A DNA stretch of 35,519 nt from Sphingomonas sanguinis (GCF_001476905.1 NZ_LDTE01000137.1:1-35519); one strand, 5' to 3'. Positions 16,269 through 25,393 are shown, numbered from the stretch's first letter. Program-made: numbers and translations. The notes: a model not told the origin generated them from the letters alone.

Positions 16269-16589
16269 GGAAGTCTGCCAGGTCCGCATAGGCCAGGAAA
16301 TCACCTCGCCCTTAGCGAAGCCACTCGACAAGAGCCCAACAGACGCGGGCTGGGACGCTCTGCCGAGGATTCAGCGTTCGCCCTCCTTGCGCCCTGGCAA
16401 ACGTCTTCGACATGCTCTCCTCTCGCACCAATAGGAATGGCTCTATCGGGACGAGTACGACCCAAGCTTCTCAATTTAAAGAAATATCCCAGATCAACTC
16501 GTTGGCAGTTGACTTCTGATAAATTCCGTTTTGGAGTCAAAGTTAAATTTTAAGCATTGGAAAATATACGGCTCCTTCAGGAGGACCGT
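16269..16589. other. Intergenic region before the chemotaxis gene
   Basis: No gene is recognisable. The last 120 bases are clearly more AT-rich than the surroundings (for instance TTAAATTTTAAGC near 16542-16555), which fits the promoter of the chemotaxis gene, but no convincing -35/-10 pair could be fixed. AGGAGG at 16579-16584 is the ribosome site of the next gene. Confidence 0.5.
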
Positions 16590-18431
16590 ATGACCATCCG
16601 TAGCAAACTCTTCGCCTGCCTGGCGGCGTTGGCGTTGTCGATTGTGCTGCTCGCGACCTTATCGTTCTGGAGCATGAGCACCAACAAGACGGCACTCGAC
16701 TCGATCCTTCAGGATCGCCTCGTACCCATGCGCGACCTGAAGACAGTCGCCGACAAATACGCGGTCGACATCGTCGATGCCTCACACAAGGCGCGCAACG
16801 GCAATTTCACTTTTGCCCAGTCGGCCGCCAAGGTGCGAGATGGCTCGGAAAACTTGCATAAGCATTGGAAGGCGTATCGCGCCACTCAGATCGACGGGGA
16901 AGAAGCTGCCCTTGCGGCGGAGGCCGAGACCCGGATGCGGGTTGCCGACGAGCATGTCGCCGAACTTCTGACGATCCTGAACAATGGGGACCGCGCCGCC
17001 CTTGACGGTTTCGTCCTGAACAAGCTCTATCAGAGCATCGATCCTGTATCCGACTCCATCGGCAAGCTGGTCAACCTCCAGCTCAAGATCGCGGAAAACA
17101 CCGGCAACGCCGCCACCCACACGGCGCGGATGAACCGCACCATCATGATCGCACTCGTACTGGGCGGGATTGCGGTGCTGGTCATGTCGCTGATCATCAT
17201 CTTGTCGAAGGTGGTCGCTCCGATCCAGCGACTGGCCGAAACGATCCGCGGGCTTGCGTCGCAGAACGGGACGGCGGACGTGCCGCATCTCGACCAGAAG
17301 GACGAGATCGGCGACATCGCGCGATCGGTCGACGTGTTCCGCCAGTCGGTCGTCCGGGCCGAGCAGGAAAAGGCCGTCGCCGCCGCGCAGGCGACCGAGG
17401 CATTGGCGACCGGCCTCGCCGCGCTGGCCGACGGCGATCTGACCTTCCAGTTGAAGCAGGATTTCCCGCCCGCCTACGCCAAGCTCCAGTCGGACTTCAA
17501 CGAAGCGGCAGCCTCTTTACGCAATGCCCTTAGGCAGGTCACCGAATCTGCGAGCGGCATCAACAGCGGTGCCAACGACATCCGCCAAGCCTCGGACGAT
17601 CTCTCGAAGCGTACCGAGCAACAGGCCGCGTCGCTGGAAGAAACGGCGGCGGCCATGGACGAGATCACCTCGACGGTCCGTTCGACGGCGGAGCGCGCCA
17701 ATCGTGCCGACACCGCCGTTCGCGACGCCCGTGACGAAGCGGAACGGTCGGGCGCGGTCGTGCGCCGCGCGGTAGACGCCATGGGCGGCATCGAGCGAAC
17801 GTCGAACGAAATCTCCGAGATCATCTCGGTCATCGACGGCATCGCGTTCCAGACCAACCTGTTGGCACTGAATGCGGGTGTGGAAGCGGCGCGTGCAGGA
17901 GACGCCGGCAAGGGTTTCGCAGTGGTCGCCTCCGAAGTGCGCGCCCTAGCGCAGCGTTCCGCCGAGGCCGCCAAGGACGTGAAGGCTCGGATCACCGCAT
18001 CGTCCGTACAGGTGACGGCGGGGGTGCAGCTCGTCGGCGAGACGGGCGAGGCGCTCGAGCGTATCATCGGCAAGATCGGCGAGATCAACGGCTTGGTTTC
18101 CGCGATTGCGGCGTCGGCCGAGCAGCAGGCCACCGGCCTCCAGCAGGTCAACACGGCTGTATCCGAAATGGACGGCGTGACGCAAAAAAACGCGGCGATG
18201 GTGGAGGAAGCGACCGCCGCGGCACGCAGCCTTGCTTCCGAGGTCGACGGGATGAGCCTCCAGATCGCCCGGTTCCGGGTGGGCAACGCGCCCGTCGCAT
18301 CCGCCTCACCGGTCCATGACCTGCAACATCGCGCGGCGACCGCCGCACGCCGTATCGCCAAGGCCACGCCGCCGCGAACGGCAGGCAACACCGCGCTTGC
18401 GGTGTCCGAGGACGAGTGGTCCGAATTCTAA
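16590..18431 (+). CDS. Methyl-accepting chemotaxis protein
   Basis: A 613-residue transmembrane chemoreceptor that controls CheA. ATG 16590 follows AGGAGG by 5 nt, so an in-frame TTG at 16557 is discarded. Visible parts are a first membrane helix (about 6-28), a helical periplasmic ligand domain of the four-helix-bundle type (about 30-183), a second membrane helix (about 185-207), HAMP segments (about 208-330) and the signalling coiled coil. The conserved hairpin tip IDGIAFQTNLLALNAGVEAA lies near 415-434, followed by ARAGDAGKGFAVVASEVRAL. The protein ends in EWSEF, which fits the CheR/CheB docking pentapeptide (x-W-x-x-F). The ligand is unknown. It is transcribed alone and converges on a TonB receptor. 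Confidence 0.95.
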   Translation: MTIRSKLFACLAALALSIVLLATLSFWSMSTNKTALDSILQDRLVPMRDLKTVADKYAVDIVDASHKARNGNFTFAQSAAKVRDGSENLHKHWKAYRATQIDGEEAALAAEAETRMRVADEHVAELLTILNNGDRAALDGFVLNKLYQSIDPVSDSIGKLVNLQLKIAENTGNAATHTARMNRTIMIALVLGGIAVLVMSLIIILSKVVAPIQRLAETIRGLASQNGTADVPHLDQKDEIGDIARSVDVFRQSVVRAEQEKAVAAAQATEALATGLAALADGDLTFQLKQDFPPAYAKLQSDFNEAAASLRNALRQVTESASGINSGANDIRQASDDLSKRTEQQAASLEETAAAMDEITSTVRSTAERANRADTAVRDARDEAERSGAVVRRAVDAMGGIERTSNEISEIISVIDGIAFQTNLLALNAGVEAARAGDAGKGFAVVASEVRALAQRSAEAAKDVKARITASSVQVTAGVQLVGETGEALERIIGKIGEINGLVSAIAASAEQQATGLQQVNTAVSEMDGVTQKNAAMVEEATAAARSLASEVDGMSLQIARFRVGNAPVASASPVHDLQHRAATAARRIAKATPPRTAGNTALAVSEDEWSEF

Positions 18432-18447
18432 GCGGGTGATACGGTCT

Positions 18448-18487
18448 CGGGCGTGGACATCATGGTCGTCCATGAGATCCACGCCCG
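18448..18487. terminator. Nested hairpin between convergent genes
   Basis: CGGGCGTGGA (18448-18457) pairs with TCCACGCCCG (18478-18487). Inside its loop, CATGG (18461-18465) pairs with CCATG (18470-18474) around TCGT. The structure begins 16 nt after the chemotaxis stop and ends 44 nt from the stop of the converging receptor gene, so it probably terminates both. There is no T-tract. Confidence 0.6.
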
Positions 18488-18531
18488 GTCGCGTTCGCCT
18501 ACGCTTCCCGAGGTGCCGACTGAGTCATGGA

Positions 18532-21372
18532 TCAGAAGCGCATCCGCACGCCGCCCGTAAAACGACGGCCGGTGAAGCCGCTATAGGATAGTAGGCCAAA
18601 GGAATTGTCCTGATAGGACTTTTCGTTCAGCAGGTTGGTCACGTCGGCACTCAGATCGACATTCTCGGTCAGCTTGTAGCTGATCGACCCGTCCAGCTGC
18701 CCATAGGGTCGCACGAAATTGCCGTCGCCAAAGGTGCCGCCGCCATTCGAGTAGCGGCCGCGATACGAATAGGAGCCGCGCACGCCGACGCCATATTTCT
18801 CGAAATAGGCGCCGACATTATAGTTGTGTCGGGCGACGCCATCCAGCGGAAAGGCCTGTCCGCCCTGCGTGCGGGGGATGGAGGGCGCATCGATATAGGT
18901 GTAGTTTCCAAACAGCCCGAACCCGTCGAGCGTGCGCGTGACATAGGATAGCGGCAATTGCGCCGCGACTTCCAGGCCCTTGACGTCGCCGCTGAGCAGG
19001 TTGAGCGGCTGGTTCCGCCGGAACTCCAGCGTCGCGCTGCCCCCCGACCGGTACGTGACCGTATGGGTCTCCGTCGTCTGGCCGGAGACGATATAGTCGG
19101 TCAGGTGCTTGTAGAAGCCCGCCACTGACAGCAACCCGCCGCGCGCGAAATAATATTCCAGCGACAGATCGAGCTGATCGGACTTGTAGGGCCTCAGCGC
19201 CGGATTTCCCGAAGAGATCGAGCGGATATTCGCATCGACCGAGGTGCCTGCGTTCAGCTGGCCCAGACCGGGGCGCCCGATCACGCGCGCGGCGGCGCCA
19301 CGGATGACCAGTTCCGGCGTCAGATTGTACCGGATGTTCAGGCTGGGCAGGAACGAACTGTATTTCGCCTTCAGCGAGGTCTGGCCCGCGGCGGGCACGG
19401 TCACCGTCACCCGATCCGCCTCGACGATCAGCGCGTCCAGGTTCGGGACCAACCCCTCCGAAGACGTCCGCGTCTGTACCCAGCGCACGCCGAAGTTACC
19501 CGCCAGACGATCGTCCATGCCGGCAAAGTCGACTTGGCCGTACGCGGCCAGCGTCTTCTCCTCGACATTGAAGCCTGCGCCCGGCTGCACCGGGATCACC
19601 TGATCGTCGTAAAAGGCGGATCGCGGGACCACCGATGCGAACTTGCCCACATCGAACACCAGAAGACGCGCATTGCCCGGCAACCCCGAGAAATCGCCTG
19701 CCGAAAGGAAGGCCGCAGCCGGGATGCCCCCGCCGCCCTCGACACCGGGCGTGACGGTGAGCTTGCCATTCGACAATGCCGCGATCTGCTGGGCATTCAG
19801 GACCGAGAAGGCCGAGGTGTTCCGGAAGCGGCGGCCGCTGGCAAACACGCCGCCCTTGACCGATCGGATGAAGGAATCCTCGCCCAGCGCGTAGGTCGCG
19901 TCAAAGCGTCCTTCGATATTGCGGTCCGGGCTGGTGAAGGCCCCCAGATCCTCGGCGTTCAGGTAGAAATTGCTGCCGTTCAACGGATCGTAGCCGCGCG
20001 AGAAGCCGACCAGGGGGCCGCCACCCAGGCCATTGGGGAAGGTGAGCTGTGCCGAGGCGCGACCCTGCGCCTGAAGGCCGAAGGTGCGGGTGTCGTTGGT
20101 CGCCCGGAAATAGGAACCCTGCGCCTCCAGCGTCAGGTTGCCGCTTTTCCATTTCGCACCCTGTGCCACCGAGAAGACGTTGATCTTCGAGTTATATTCA
20201 CGGGCGGTCGCCTGGATGCTGACGCCGTCCGCATCCAGCGCGGTCAGGAAGCCCTGCGAGCCGCCGAGCAGCTGGCCGACGAAGCTCGTGTCGATCGTGC
20301 TGGATCGTACGCCATAGTTGGTGCCGCCCGGAATCTGCGGTGCGATATCGGTGAAGCGCACCTGCGCGCGGCTGACATATTGGGCGCTCTTCAGGCTGCT
20401 GTAAAAGGCGTCGCCATAGAGTTCGAGCTCTTCGGTCGGCTTCCACTGATAGCCCAGGATCGCGGTGAGTCGATCACGCCGCCCTTGCGTGTTCCAATTG
20501 TCGAAGCCGTGCTGGAAGCTGTAGGTGTCGTTAAAGTCGCCATCGACATTGTAATCAATCGGCGGCGACTTGCCGCCCTGCACCGCGCGTCCACTGCTGT
20601 CGAACAGCGGTGACTCGCGACTGGTTTCGGCGCCATAGGTGTTGAGGAACTTCTCGCGATAGTCACGGCGCTCGAAGGCGATGCCCGCATTGACCCCGAA
20701 GGTGCCGCTGGCGTTCACCCAATTGCCGAGCGCAGCCACCCGCGGCGTCAGCTTCCCGCGATTTTCCTCATAGACGCCCTCGACCGAGGCGCTGAGCGTG
20801 GTCTTGCCGATGTCGAGCGGCCTTGCGGTCTTGACGTTGACCGTACCCGACAGGCCGCCTTCGATCATATCGGCGGTCGGCGACTTCAGCACCTCGACCG
20901 AGCTGGTGAACAAGGACGAAAAGGCGGTGAAATCGAACGACCGCGTGCCGCCGCTTCCCAGCGTCCGGCCATTATACTGGACGCGCGTAAATTCCTGCGG
21001 AAGGCCACGGATGGACGCACCCGATCCTTCGCCTGCCGACCGAGTGATCTGAACACCGGTGATACGTTGCAGCGATTCCGCAAGGTTCAGGTCGGGGAAT
21101 TTCCCGATATCCTCCGCAGAGATGACATCGCTGACCACATTGGCGTTGCGCTTGATCTGGTTGGCGATGTCGAGCGATCGGCGAAAGCCGGTGACGACGA
21201 TTTCCGCGCCCTGTTCCGAGCCGACGTCGGCGCTCCCGACGCCAGGCGTCGCCTGTGCGGGGGCGGCCGTTGCCGTGGTGGCGTCGATCGGGCCGTTCGT
21301 CTGGGCATGCGCGGCCGATCCGACCGCCAAGCATGCCGCCGTTCCGATAAGAAGGCTGAATTTATAGCGCAT
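18532..21372 (-). CDS. TonB-dependent receptor (second copy)
   Basis: A 946-residue outer membrane receptor with signal peptide (MRYKFSLLIG...AHAQ, cleavage near residue 24). A TonB-box/early plug segment AEIVVTGFRRSL (56-67) follows, then a plug with KFPDLNLAESLQRITGVQITR and ASIRGLPQEFTRVQYNGR, and a barrel ending in VRMRF. It shares the plug layout of the receptor at 7322 but the barrels differ, so the ligands probably differ. AAGGAGAG stands 5 nt before the ATG. No enzyme or regulator gene adjoins it; the nearest neighbours are a convergent chemoreceptor and a 580-bp intergenic region. Ligand unknown: a siderophore, a saccharide or another nutrient are all possible. Confidence 0.93.
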   Translation of the reverse strand: MRYKFSLLIGTAACLAVGSAAHAQTNGPIDATTATAAPAQATPGVGSADVGSEQGAEIVVTGFRRSLDIANQIKRNANVVSDVISAEDIGKFPDLNLAESLQRITGVQITRSAGEGSGASIRGLPQEFTRVQYNGRTLGSGGTRSFDFTAFSSLFTSSVEVLKSPTADMIEGGLSGTVNVKTARPLDIGKTTLSASVEGVYEENRGKLTPRVAALGNWVNASGTFGVNAGIAFERRDYREKFLNTYGAETSRESPLFDSSGRAVQGGKSPPIDYNVDGDFNDTYSFQHGFDNWNTQGRRDRLTAILGYQWKPTEELELYGDAFYSSLKSAQYVSRAQVRFTDIAPQIPGGTNYGVRSSTIDTSFVGQLLGGSQGFLTALDADGVSIQATAREYNSKINVFSVAQGAKWKSGNLTLEAQGSYFRATNDTRTFGLQAQGRASAQLTFPNGLGGGPLVGFSRGYDPLNGSNFYLNAEDLGAFTSPDRNIEGRFDATYALGEDSFIRSVKGGVFASGRRFRNTSAFSVLNAQQIAALSNGKLTVTPGVEGGGGIPAAAFLSAGDFSGLPGNARLLVFDVGKFASVVPRSAFYDDQVIPVQPGAGFNVEEKTLAAYGQVDFAGMDDRLAGNFGVRWVQTRTSSEGLVPNLDALIVEADRVTVTVPAAGQTSLKAKYSSFLPSLNIRYNLTPELVIRGAAARVIGRPGLGQLNAGTSVDANIRSISSGNPALRPYKSDQLDLSLEYYFARGGLLSVAGFYKHLTDYIVSGQTTETHTVTYRSGGSATLEFRRNQPLNLLSGDVKGLEVAAQLPLSYVTRTLDGFGLFGNYTYIDAPSIPRTQGGQAFPLDGVARHNYNVGAYFEKYGVGVRGSYSYRGRYSNGGGTFGDGNFVRPYGQLDGSISYKLTENVDLSADVTNLLNEKSYQDNSFGLLSYSGFTGRRFTGGVRMRF

Positions 21373-21955
21373 GCCATCTCTCCTTTTTATAAGCGAGAGT
21401 GCACCTGCTCATTTGCCACCAATTCGTGACAAAAGCTTGTGCGAGACCGGGATGGCCGTCCTCCCTCACCGCCACGCCTCCCTGACCGAGAAGTCTTTAA
21501 TGGCACATATGAAAGTCTAACATTACAAATGAGAATGCAAGTGGGTTTTCGAGAACGTGTTCATCGGCATCAATCACGGCGTAATTTTTTGGCCATGCGT
21601 CGGCTGACACCGAGGCAGCTTGCGCTGCGCCGGTCGGCGCGGTCCGAGCGTGCTTGGGATGCGTCCAGGATTGTCGGATACGAAATCACCCGCCCAAGCC
21701 GGGCGTGTCTTTTTCCAGCCCCTTCACCCCACCCCTCTCATCAGCCGAATTTCAGCGGGTGGTCACATGGGCAGGACTGGCCCATCCCATGACTTGCGGA
21801 GCCGCGACGTCAATTGGACCGGACAGGTCGCCGAAGGGCGAAGCCCCCTTGGCATCACCAAGGAGAGGGCAAAGCCAGCATCCTAATATGCGTTCTTTTG
21901 ACGAGACGGACTATGCAATAAGCAGGGCCAAAAATACGCGGGAGGAACATCGGCG
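21373..21955. other. Intergenic region with several hairpins
   Basis: No protein gene is convincing. The first 190 bases hold the divergent promoter of the receptor. From about 21590 on, several compact hairpins follow: CGCCC/GGGCG (21691-21705) followed by a T-rich stretch, ATGGGC/GCCCAT (21767-21785), TCGCC/GGCGA (21828-21841) and CCTTGG/CCAAGG (21847-21863). An untranslated RNA or a structured leader of the gene at 21956 is possible, but no family was recognised. Confidence 0.45.
21691..21714 (+). terminator. Orphan intrinsic-terminator-like hairpin
   Basis: CGCCC, loop AAGCC, GGGCG, then TGTCTTTTT. This is the only stem followed by a real T-run in the window, yet no gene ends just before it on the plus strand. 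It may end a small untranslated RNA starting in the AT-rich stretch near 21490-21600. Confidence 0.35.
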
Positions 21956-22372
21956 ATGAAGACAGTGCGTGCGATCGGTGCGGCCTATTGCGTCGGCTTT
22001 ATGCTGGTGGTGGCGATCGGACATATTCCGCCGTTTCTAGATGCGAACGGCAATCTTTTCGGGCTGTTCAAACTCGACCTGTATGACGACAGCCTTCACT
22101 TTTTCTCGGGCGTCTGGGCGGGCGTTGCGGCCTGGTGGTCCTATGGCGCGGCGCGGCGCTATTTTCGGCTGTTCGGCCCACTCTATTTCGCCGACGGCGT
22201 GATGGGGCTGTTTCTGGGTAGCGGCTATCTCGACGGCGGCATCTTTCTCTACGGGCCGATCAGACAGTCGGTCGCCGTCCACATCTTCGCCAATCTGCCT
22301 CATCTGGTGATCGGTGGCGTGGCGATCTGGGTCGGGTATCGGCTCGCCCGTTGTCCCGAACCGGCAAGGTGA
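21956..22372 (+). CDS. Conserved small integral membrane protein of unknown function
   Basis: A 138-residue protein with four predicted membrane helices (about 8-27, 45-66, 74-92 and 107-128). The charged LDLYDDSLHFFSG loop and a His-Leu-Pro-His segment (FANLPHLVIGG) are possible functional residues. No family is recognised with certainty. GGGAGG precedes the ATG by 10 nt. Its stop overlaps the GTG of the next gene (GTGA), and that gene in turn overlaps the third, which marks a tight three-gene operon. A job together with the two downstream exported proteins is likely; what that job is cannot be read from the sequence. Confidence 0.75.
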   Translation: MKTVRAIGAAYCVGFMLVVAIGHIPPFLDANGNLFGLFKLDLYDDSLHFFSGVWAGVAAWWSYGAARRYFRLFGPLYFADGVMGLFLGSGYLDGGIFLYGPIRQSVAVHIFANLPHLVIGGVAIWVGYRLARCPEPAR

Positions 22373-23439
22373 GGCGCCGTTGGAAACTGGCGATCGCGGC
22401 GGCCGCGCTCGTCGCGGGCACGGTGATCGTACCGGTCTCCTATATCGAAGGGGGGTGCCGCACGCCCCCGGCGGACCGGGCCGGCGCCCCGCCCTATCGT
22501 TCGATCCTGCCGCCTGCCGACCGGCGACCGCTGGCAGCGACCTTTCTGACCTATCCCGAATGGCACATCGTCTATGAGGCGGAAAGCTATGCGCGCCATC
22601 TGGACCGCGGCGCGCCACCCAGCGCCTTTCCGTTCGGACGGCACATCGCGTCCTTCTGGACCAGCTATTGCACCGTCAACCAACTGACCATGGGCAGTTC
22701 GACCGCGAGCGACTACAAGCTGACCATCTATACCATCGGCATCAGCTACACCGCCGAACTGCTGGTCAATGCAGCCTATGAACGCACCGTCGGGCGCTTA
22801 TTCGAATGGCTGAGCGGATGGACAAGCGCCGACGACCGCCACGCCGCCATGGTCCAGCGACGCTATGGCGCATTTCTGCACGAAACGCCGTGGTTCCGCT
22901 TTCCCTTCGGTCAGGCGCTGCGGGACGAGTGGCGGACCGACGAACCGCTCCAGCATGCGCGGCATTGGGAACGGCGTTTCGCGCTTTCGGCCGAATATGG
23001 CGTGAAGGCTCTCTATGCGAAGGCGATCGACGCGGCCACCGGGGCGACGGTGGGACATGATGAAACCACCTTGCGCTTCGTCGCCCGTGCAGCACCGCAG
23101 GCTCTGCGCGCCGTCGATCCCAGGATCGTGCCCATCGGCTCGAGCGTGGACGGCCTCACGATTGCGCAGGCACCGCGATACCAGCAGTTCAACGATATCC
23201 TGGGCAAGCTCGCCGACGCGCGGATCGACCTGATGGAGATTGCGGGTAACGGCGAGATATTCGTCACCGTGCTCCTTCCCGCCACCGCCGCGCCGCCGGG
23301 CAAGGTGCGGCTCTCGTTGCCCATCGACCGGGCGGGATGGCGGCGGGTCGGGATCGTCGTGCCGGTGCGCGCGCTGACCGCCACGCTGCGACAGGTGCGG
23401 CAAAGCGGCGGCGAGGTCGAGCATGTCTATGATTATTGA
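22369..23439 (+). CDS. Conserved exported protein of unknown function
   Basis: A 356-residue protein with a basic N-terminus (MRRRWK) and one hydrophobic segment (about 7-27) that is a signal peptide or membrane anchor. The rest is presumably periplasmic. GTG 22369 overlaps the upstream stop by 4 nt and is preferred to TTG 22351. The most striking part is a region rich in aromatic residues, TFLTYPEWHIVYEAESYA (about 58-75), followed by ASFWTSYCTVNQLT. This looks like a conserved functional site, but I do not recognise the family. The C-terminal part is a mixed alpha/beta region with the regular LPIDRAGWRRVGIVVPV. The gene overlaps the next gene by 17 nt. Confidence 0.75.
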   Translation: MRRRWKLAIAAAALVAGTVIVPVSYIEGGCRTPPADRAGAPPYRSILPPADRRPLAATFLTYPEWHIVYEAESYARHLDRGAPPSAFPFGRHIASFWTSYCTVNQLTMGSSTASDYKLTIYTIGISYTAELLVNAAYERTVGRLFEWLSGWTSADDRHAAMVQRRYGAFLHETPWFRFPFGQALRDEWRTDEPLQHARHWERRFALSAEYGVKALYAKAIDAATGATVGHDETTLRFVARAAPQALRAVDPRIVPIGSSVDGLTIAQAPRYQQFNDILGKLADARIDLMEIAGNGEIFVTVLLPATAAPPGKVRLSLPIDRAGWRRVGIVVPVRALTATLRQVRQSGGEVEHVYDY

Positions 23440-23734
23440 GCGAGCTCTGCGCTTCACGGCGCAAGCGGTGCTGGTCCTTGGCCTATGGTTCGGCGTGATG
23501 CTCGCCATGCCGTTCATCGGCCCCGCCGGACGGCCAGTGGCGGTGGTCGGCGATGGCCCACGGGCAGTCCGGATCGTCGCCGAGGCGGGTGGTCAGGTCG
23601 TGGAAGTCCGTCACGGCGCAACCCTGGCGCGCAGCGACGCCCCCGACTTCGTAAGGCGTCTCTACGCCTTGGGCGCGCCCGCCGTCATCGAGGGGCGCAT
23701 CGCGGCAGGCTGTTTCGCGAAGAAAGGCGCGTAG
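23423..23734 (+). CDS. Small membrane-anchored protein of unknown function
   Basis: A 103-residue protein with one N-terminal membrane helix (about 8-32) and a small soluble domain (PVAVVGDGPRAVRIVAEAGG and later). ATG 23423 is 6 nt behind GAGG inside the end of the previous gene, with a 17-nt overlap. No family is recognised. Its last 73 bases lie antisense to the end of the FAD oxidase gene, so the two 3' ends are interlocked. The last residues (GCFAKKGA) come from that shared stretch. Confidence 0.65.
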   Translation: MSMIIERALRFTAQAVLVLGLWFGVMLAMPFIGPAGRPVAVVGDGPRAVRIVAEAGGQVVEVRHGATLARSDAPDFVRRLYALGAPAVIEGRIAAGCFAKKGA

Positions 23735-25287
23735 CGCGCATACCATGTGTTGCTGAACAGGCCTTTCGGGTCCCAGCTGCGCTTGGCCGCGAAGAACGTG
23801 CCGATCTCGGGATAGGAGCGCGCAAGCTGCGCCGGGGTATAGTGAAGCTGATAGGGCAGGAAGAACCGCCCGCCCTCGCGCAGGCACAGATCGATCAGGT
23901 CGCTGGTCAACCGCCGCATCGCCGCCGTCCCCTCCGCGGTGGTGGGCTGGTTGAGATACAGGACCACCGAGAAGGCCGGTTCGGGCGCATAGCTGAGCGC
24001 ATTGTCCTCGCGCCCGACCGCACGAATTGAGGCGTTGACAAGATTGGCCTGATCGGTCCGAAGAATTGTCCGCATTCCATCGATGAACGGGATGATCCGG
24101 GCGCGCGGCACGAAATATTCATGAAGGATGTCCGTTTCGCCCGGCAGATTGTTGGCCAGATAGGCGACAGAGTCATGCATCGGGTCGTTGCGCGCGACCA
24201 GACAAGCCTCGCCCGAGCCTTGCGCCTGAGCCCGCGACACCGTGCACTGCTCAAACCGGTGTTCGAGATGCTTCTCGCTCCACCATTTCACCCGCTTGAA
24301 CAGGTCGTTCCGCTTGGCGAGGTTGACGGTCAACCGCCGTATCCGGGTCGCGGCCACTTCGGACAGGGCGGCGCGGTCGAGCCCCTGGTCCTCCGGATGG
24401 CGGGTGTAGGTATAAACCAACGCCTCGCGCAACAGGCTGTCGGGTGCGGTCGAGAGATGGACGTAGCTGAGCCCCACGGCCGGGTCCGCGGCGATCCGTC
24501 GGAACGTGTCTGGAAAGGCGCTATAGTCGATCCGCTCGCGACCGGAACGATAGATATCATTGGGGACGACATCCAAGGTCGCGGACAAGATCACCCCGAA
24601 CAGCCCGTATCCACCCACGACGTGGCGAAACAGGTCGGCATTCTCTGTCCGTGACGCAGTGACCACACGCCCGTCCGCGAGCATCAGTGTGACGCGGCGC
24701 AACGATCCCATCACCGCACCCGCCCGGTGATCCATGCCATGCGCATTGACGCTGATCGAACCGCCGACGGAGAAGATGTCGGTCGACTGCATCGCCTGGA
24801 CCGCGAAACGGGGATGGAGGGCAAGCTGGATCGCGTGCCAGGTTGCGCCTGCCCCCACCGTGACCGTGCGCGCCTCCGGGTCGAGATGGATCGTGTCCAT
24901 TCCCCGCATGTCGAGCATGACGCCACCGGCACGGAAGGCCTGCCCGCCCATCGAATGGCGCACCCCTGCCGCCGATACGGTCAGCCCATGTGCGGCGGCA
25001 TAGCGCAAGGCGGTGGCGACATCGGCTTCGGTCCTGACGCGAACGACGCCCGCGACCGGGGTCCGGCTGAGGCAGCTGGCATCGTTGACATGGCCGCCGC
25101 GCTGCGACCAGTCGGGCTCCGGAACATTTGCGGGAAGCGGCGAAAGAGGCGAAAGCCGCGGCAGAATTCCGCTGCAATCCTTTGCCCCCACGGGGCCCGC
25201 TGCCAGCGGCGCGATGTAAAGTGCAGTACTTCCGGCAACAAGTGCAAGCATCGATACGCCGATAAGGAGATACTGGTGTTTCGACAC
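23662..25287 (-). CDS. Membrane-anchored FAD-binding oxidoreductase (VAO/PCMH type, aldonolactone-oxidase-like)
   Basis: A 541-residue flavin oxidase. It starts at GTG 25287, 6 nt after GGGAG, with a hydrophobic N-terminus (about 6-31) that is a signal or anchor, so it acts in the periplasm. The PCMH-type FAD domain follows: VVRVRTEADVATALRYAAAH, AAGVRHSMGGQ with H111 in the place of the covalent flavin-His of VAO enzymes, VTVGAGATWHAI, and DIFSVGGSISVNAHG. The C-terminal part (RFFLPYQLHYTPAQL, KRSWDPKGLFSNTWY) matches the cap and C-terminal loop of aldonolactone/alditol oxidases. The likely reaction is oxidation of a sugar-related alcohol or lactone, or of another small alcohol, with O2 or a quinone. 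The exact substrate is unknown. It converges on, and overlaps by 73 nt, the small gene at 23423. Confidence 0.88.
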   Translation of the reverse strand: MSKHQYLLIGVSMLALVAGSTALYIAPLAAGPVGAKDCSGILPRLSPLSPLPANVPEPDWSQRGGHVNDASCLSRTPVAGVVRVRTEADVATALRYAAAHGLTVSAAGVRHSMGGQAFRAGGVMLDMRGMDTIHLDPEARTVTVGAGATWHAIQLALHPRFAVQAMQSTDIFSVGGSISVNAHGMDHRAGAVMGSLRRVTLMLADGRVVTASRTENADLFRHVVGGYGLFGVILSATLDVVPNDIYRSGRERIDYSAFPDTFRRIAADPAVGLSYVHLSTAPDSLLREALVYTYTRHPEDQGLDRAALSEVAATRIRRLTVNLAKRNDLFKRVKWWSEKHLEHRFEQCTVSRAQAQGSGEACLVARNDPMHDSVAYLANNLPGETDILHEYFVPRARIIPFIDGMRTILRTDQANLVNASIRAVGREDNALSYAPEPAFSVVLYLNQPTTAEGTAAMRRLTSDLIDLCLREGGRFFLPYQLHYTPAQLARSYPEIGTFFAAKRSWDPKGLFSNTWYARYAPFFAKQPAAMRPSMTAGAPKA

Positions 25288-25393
25288 TGGCGCTCCCTTG
25301 TTCCACAGATGCTTGACGGCGGCGTCTCATATATCCGGTTTTCCCGAATCCTATTGCTATGCCAGTCGCAGTTTCACAACCAGGGAGTGTTTC

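Noticed and set aside
19534..20613. 359-codon open frame antisense to the second TonB receptor
   Set aside because: There is no ribosome site and no known motif, and its composition is typical of an antisense shadow.
21551..21564. GAGAACGTGTTCAT as a third LacI operator upstream of the second receptor
   Set aside because: The half sites are separated by two extra bases compared with the paired sites at 7201 and 7267, which breaks the central CG geometry needed by LacI-family dimers.
21598..21792. Short plus-strand frame MRRLTPRQLALRRSARSE...
   Set aside because: There is no ribosome site, the frame soon becomes Pro/Ser-rich filler and passes through the terminator-like hairpin. A decayed gene start is possible but not supportable.
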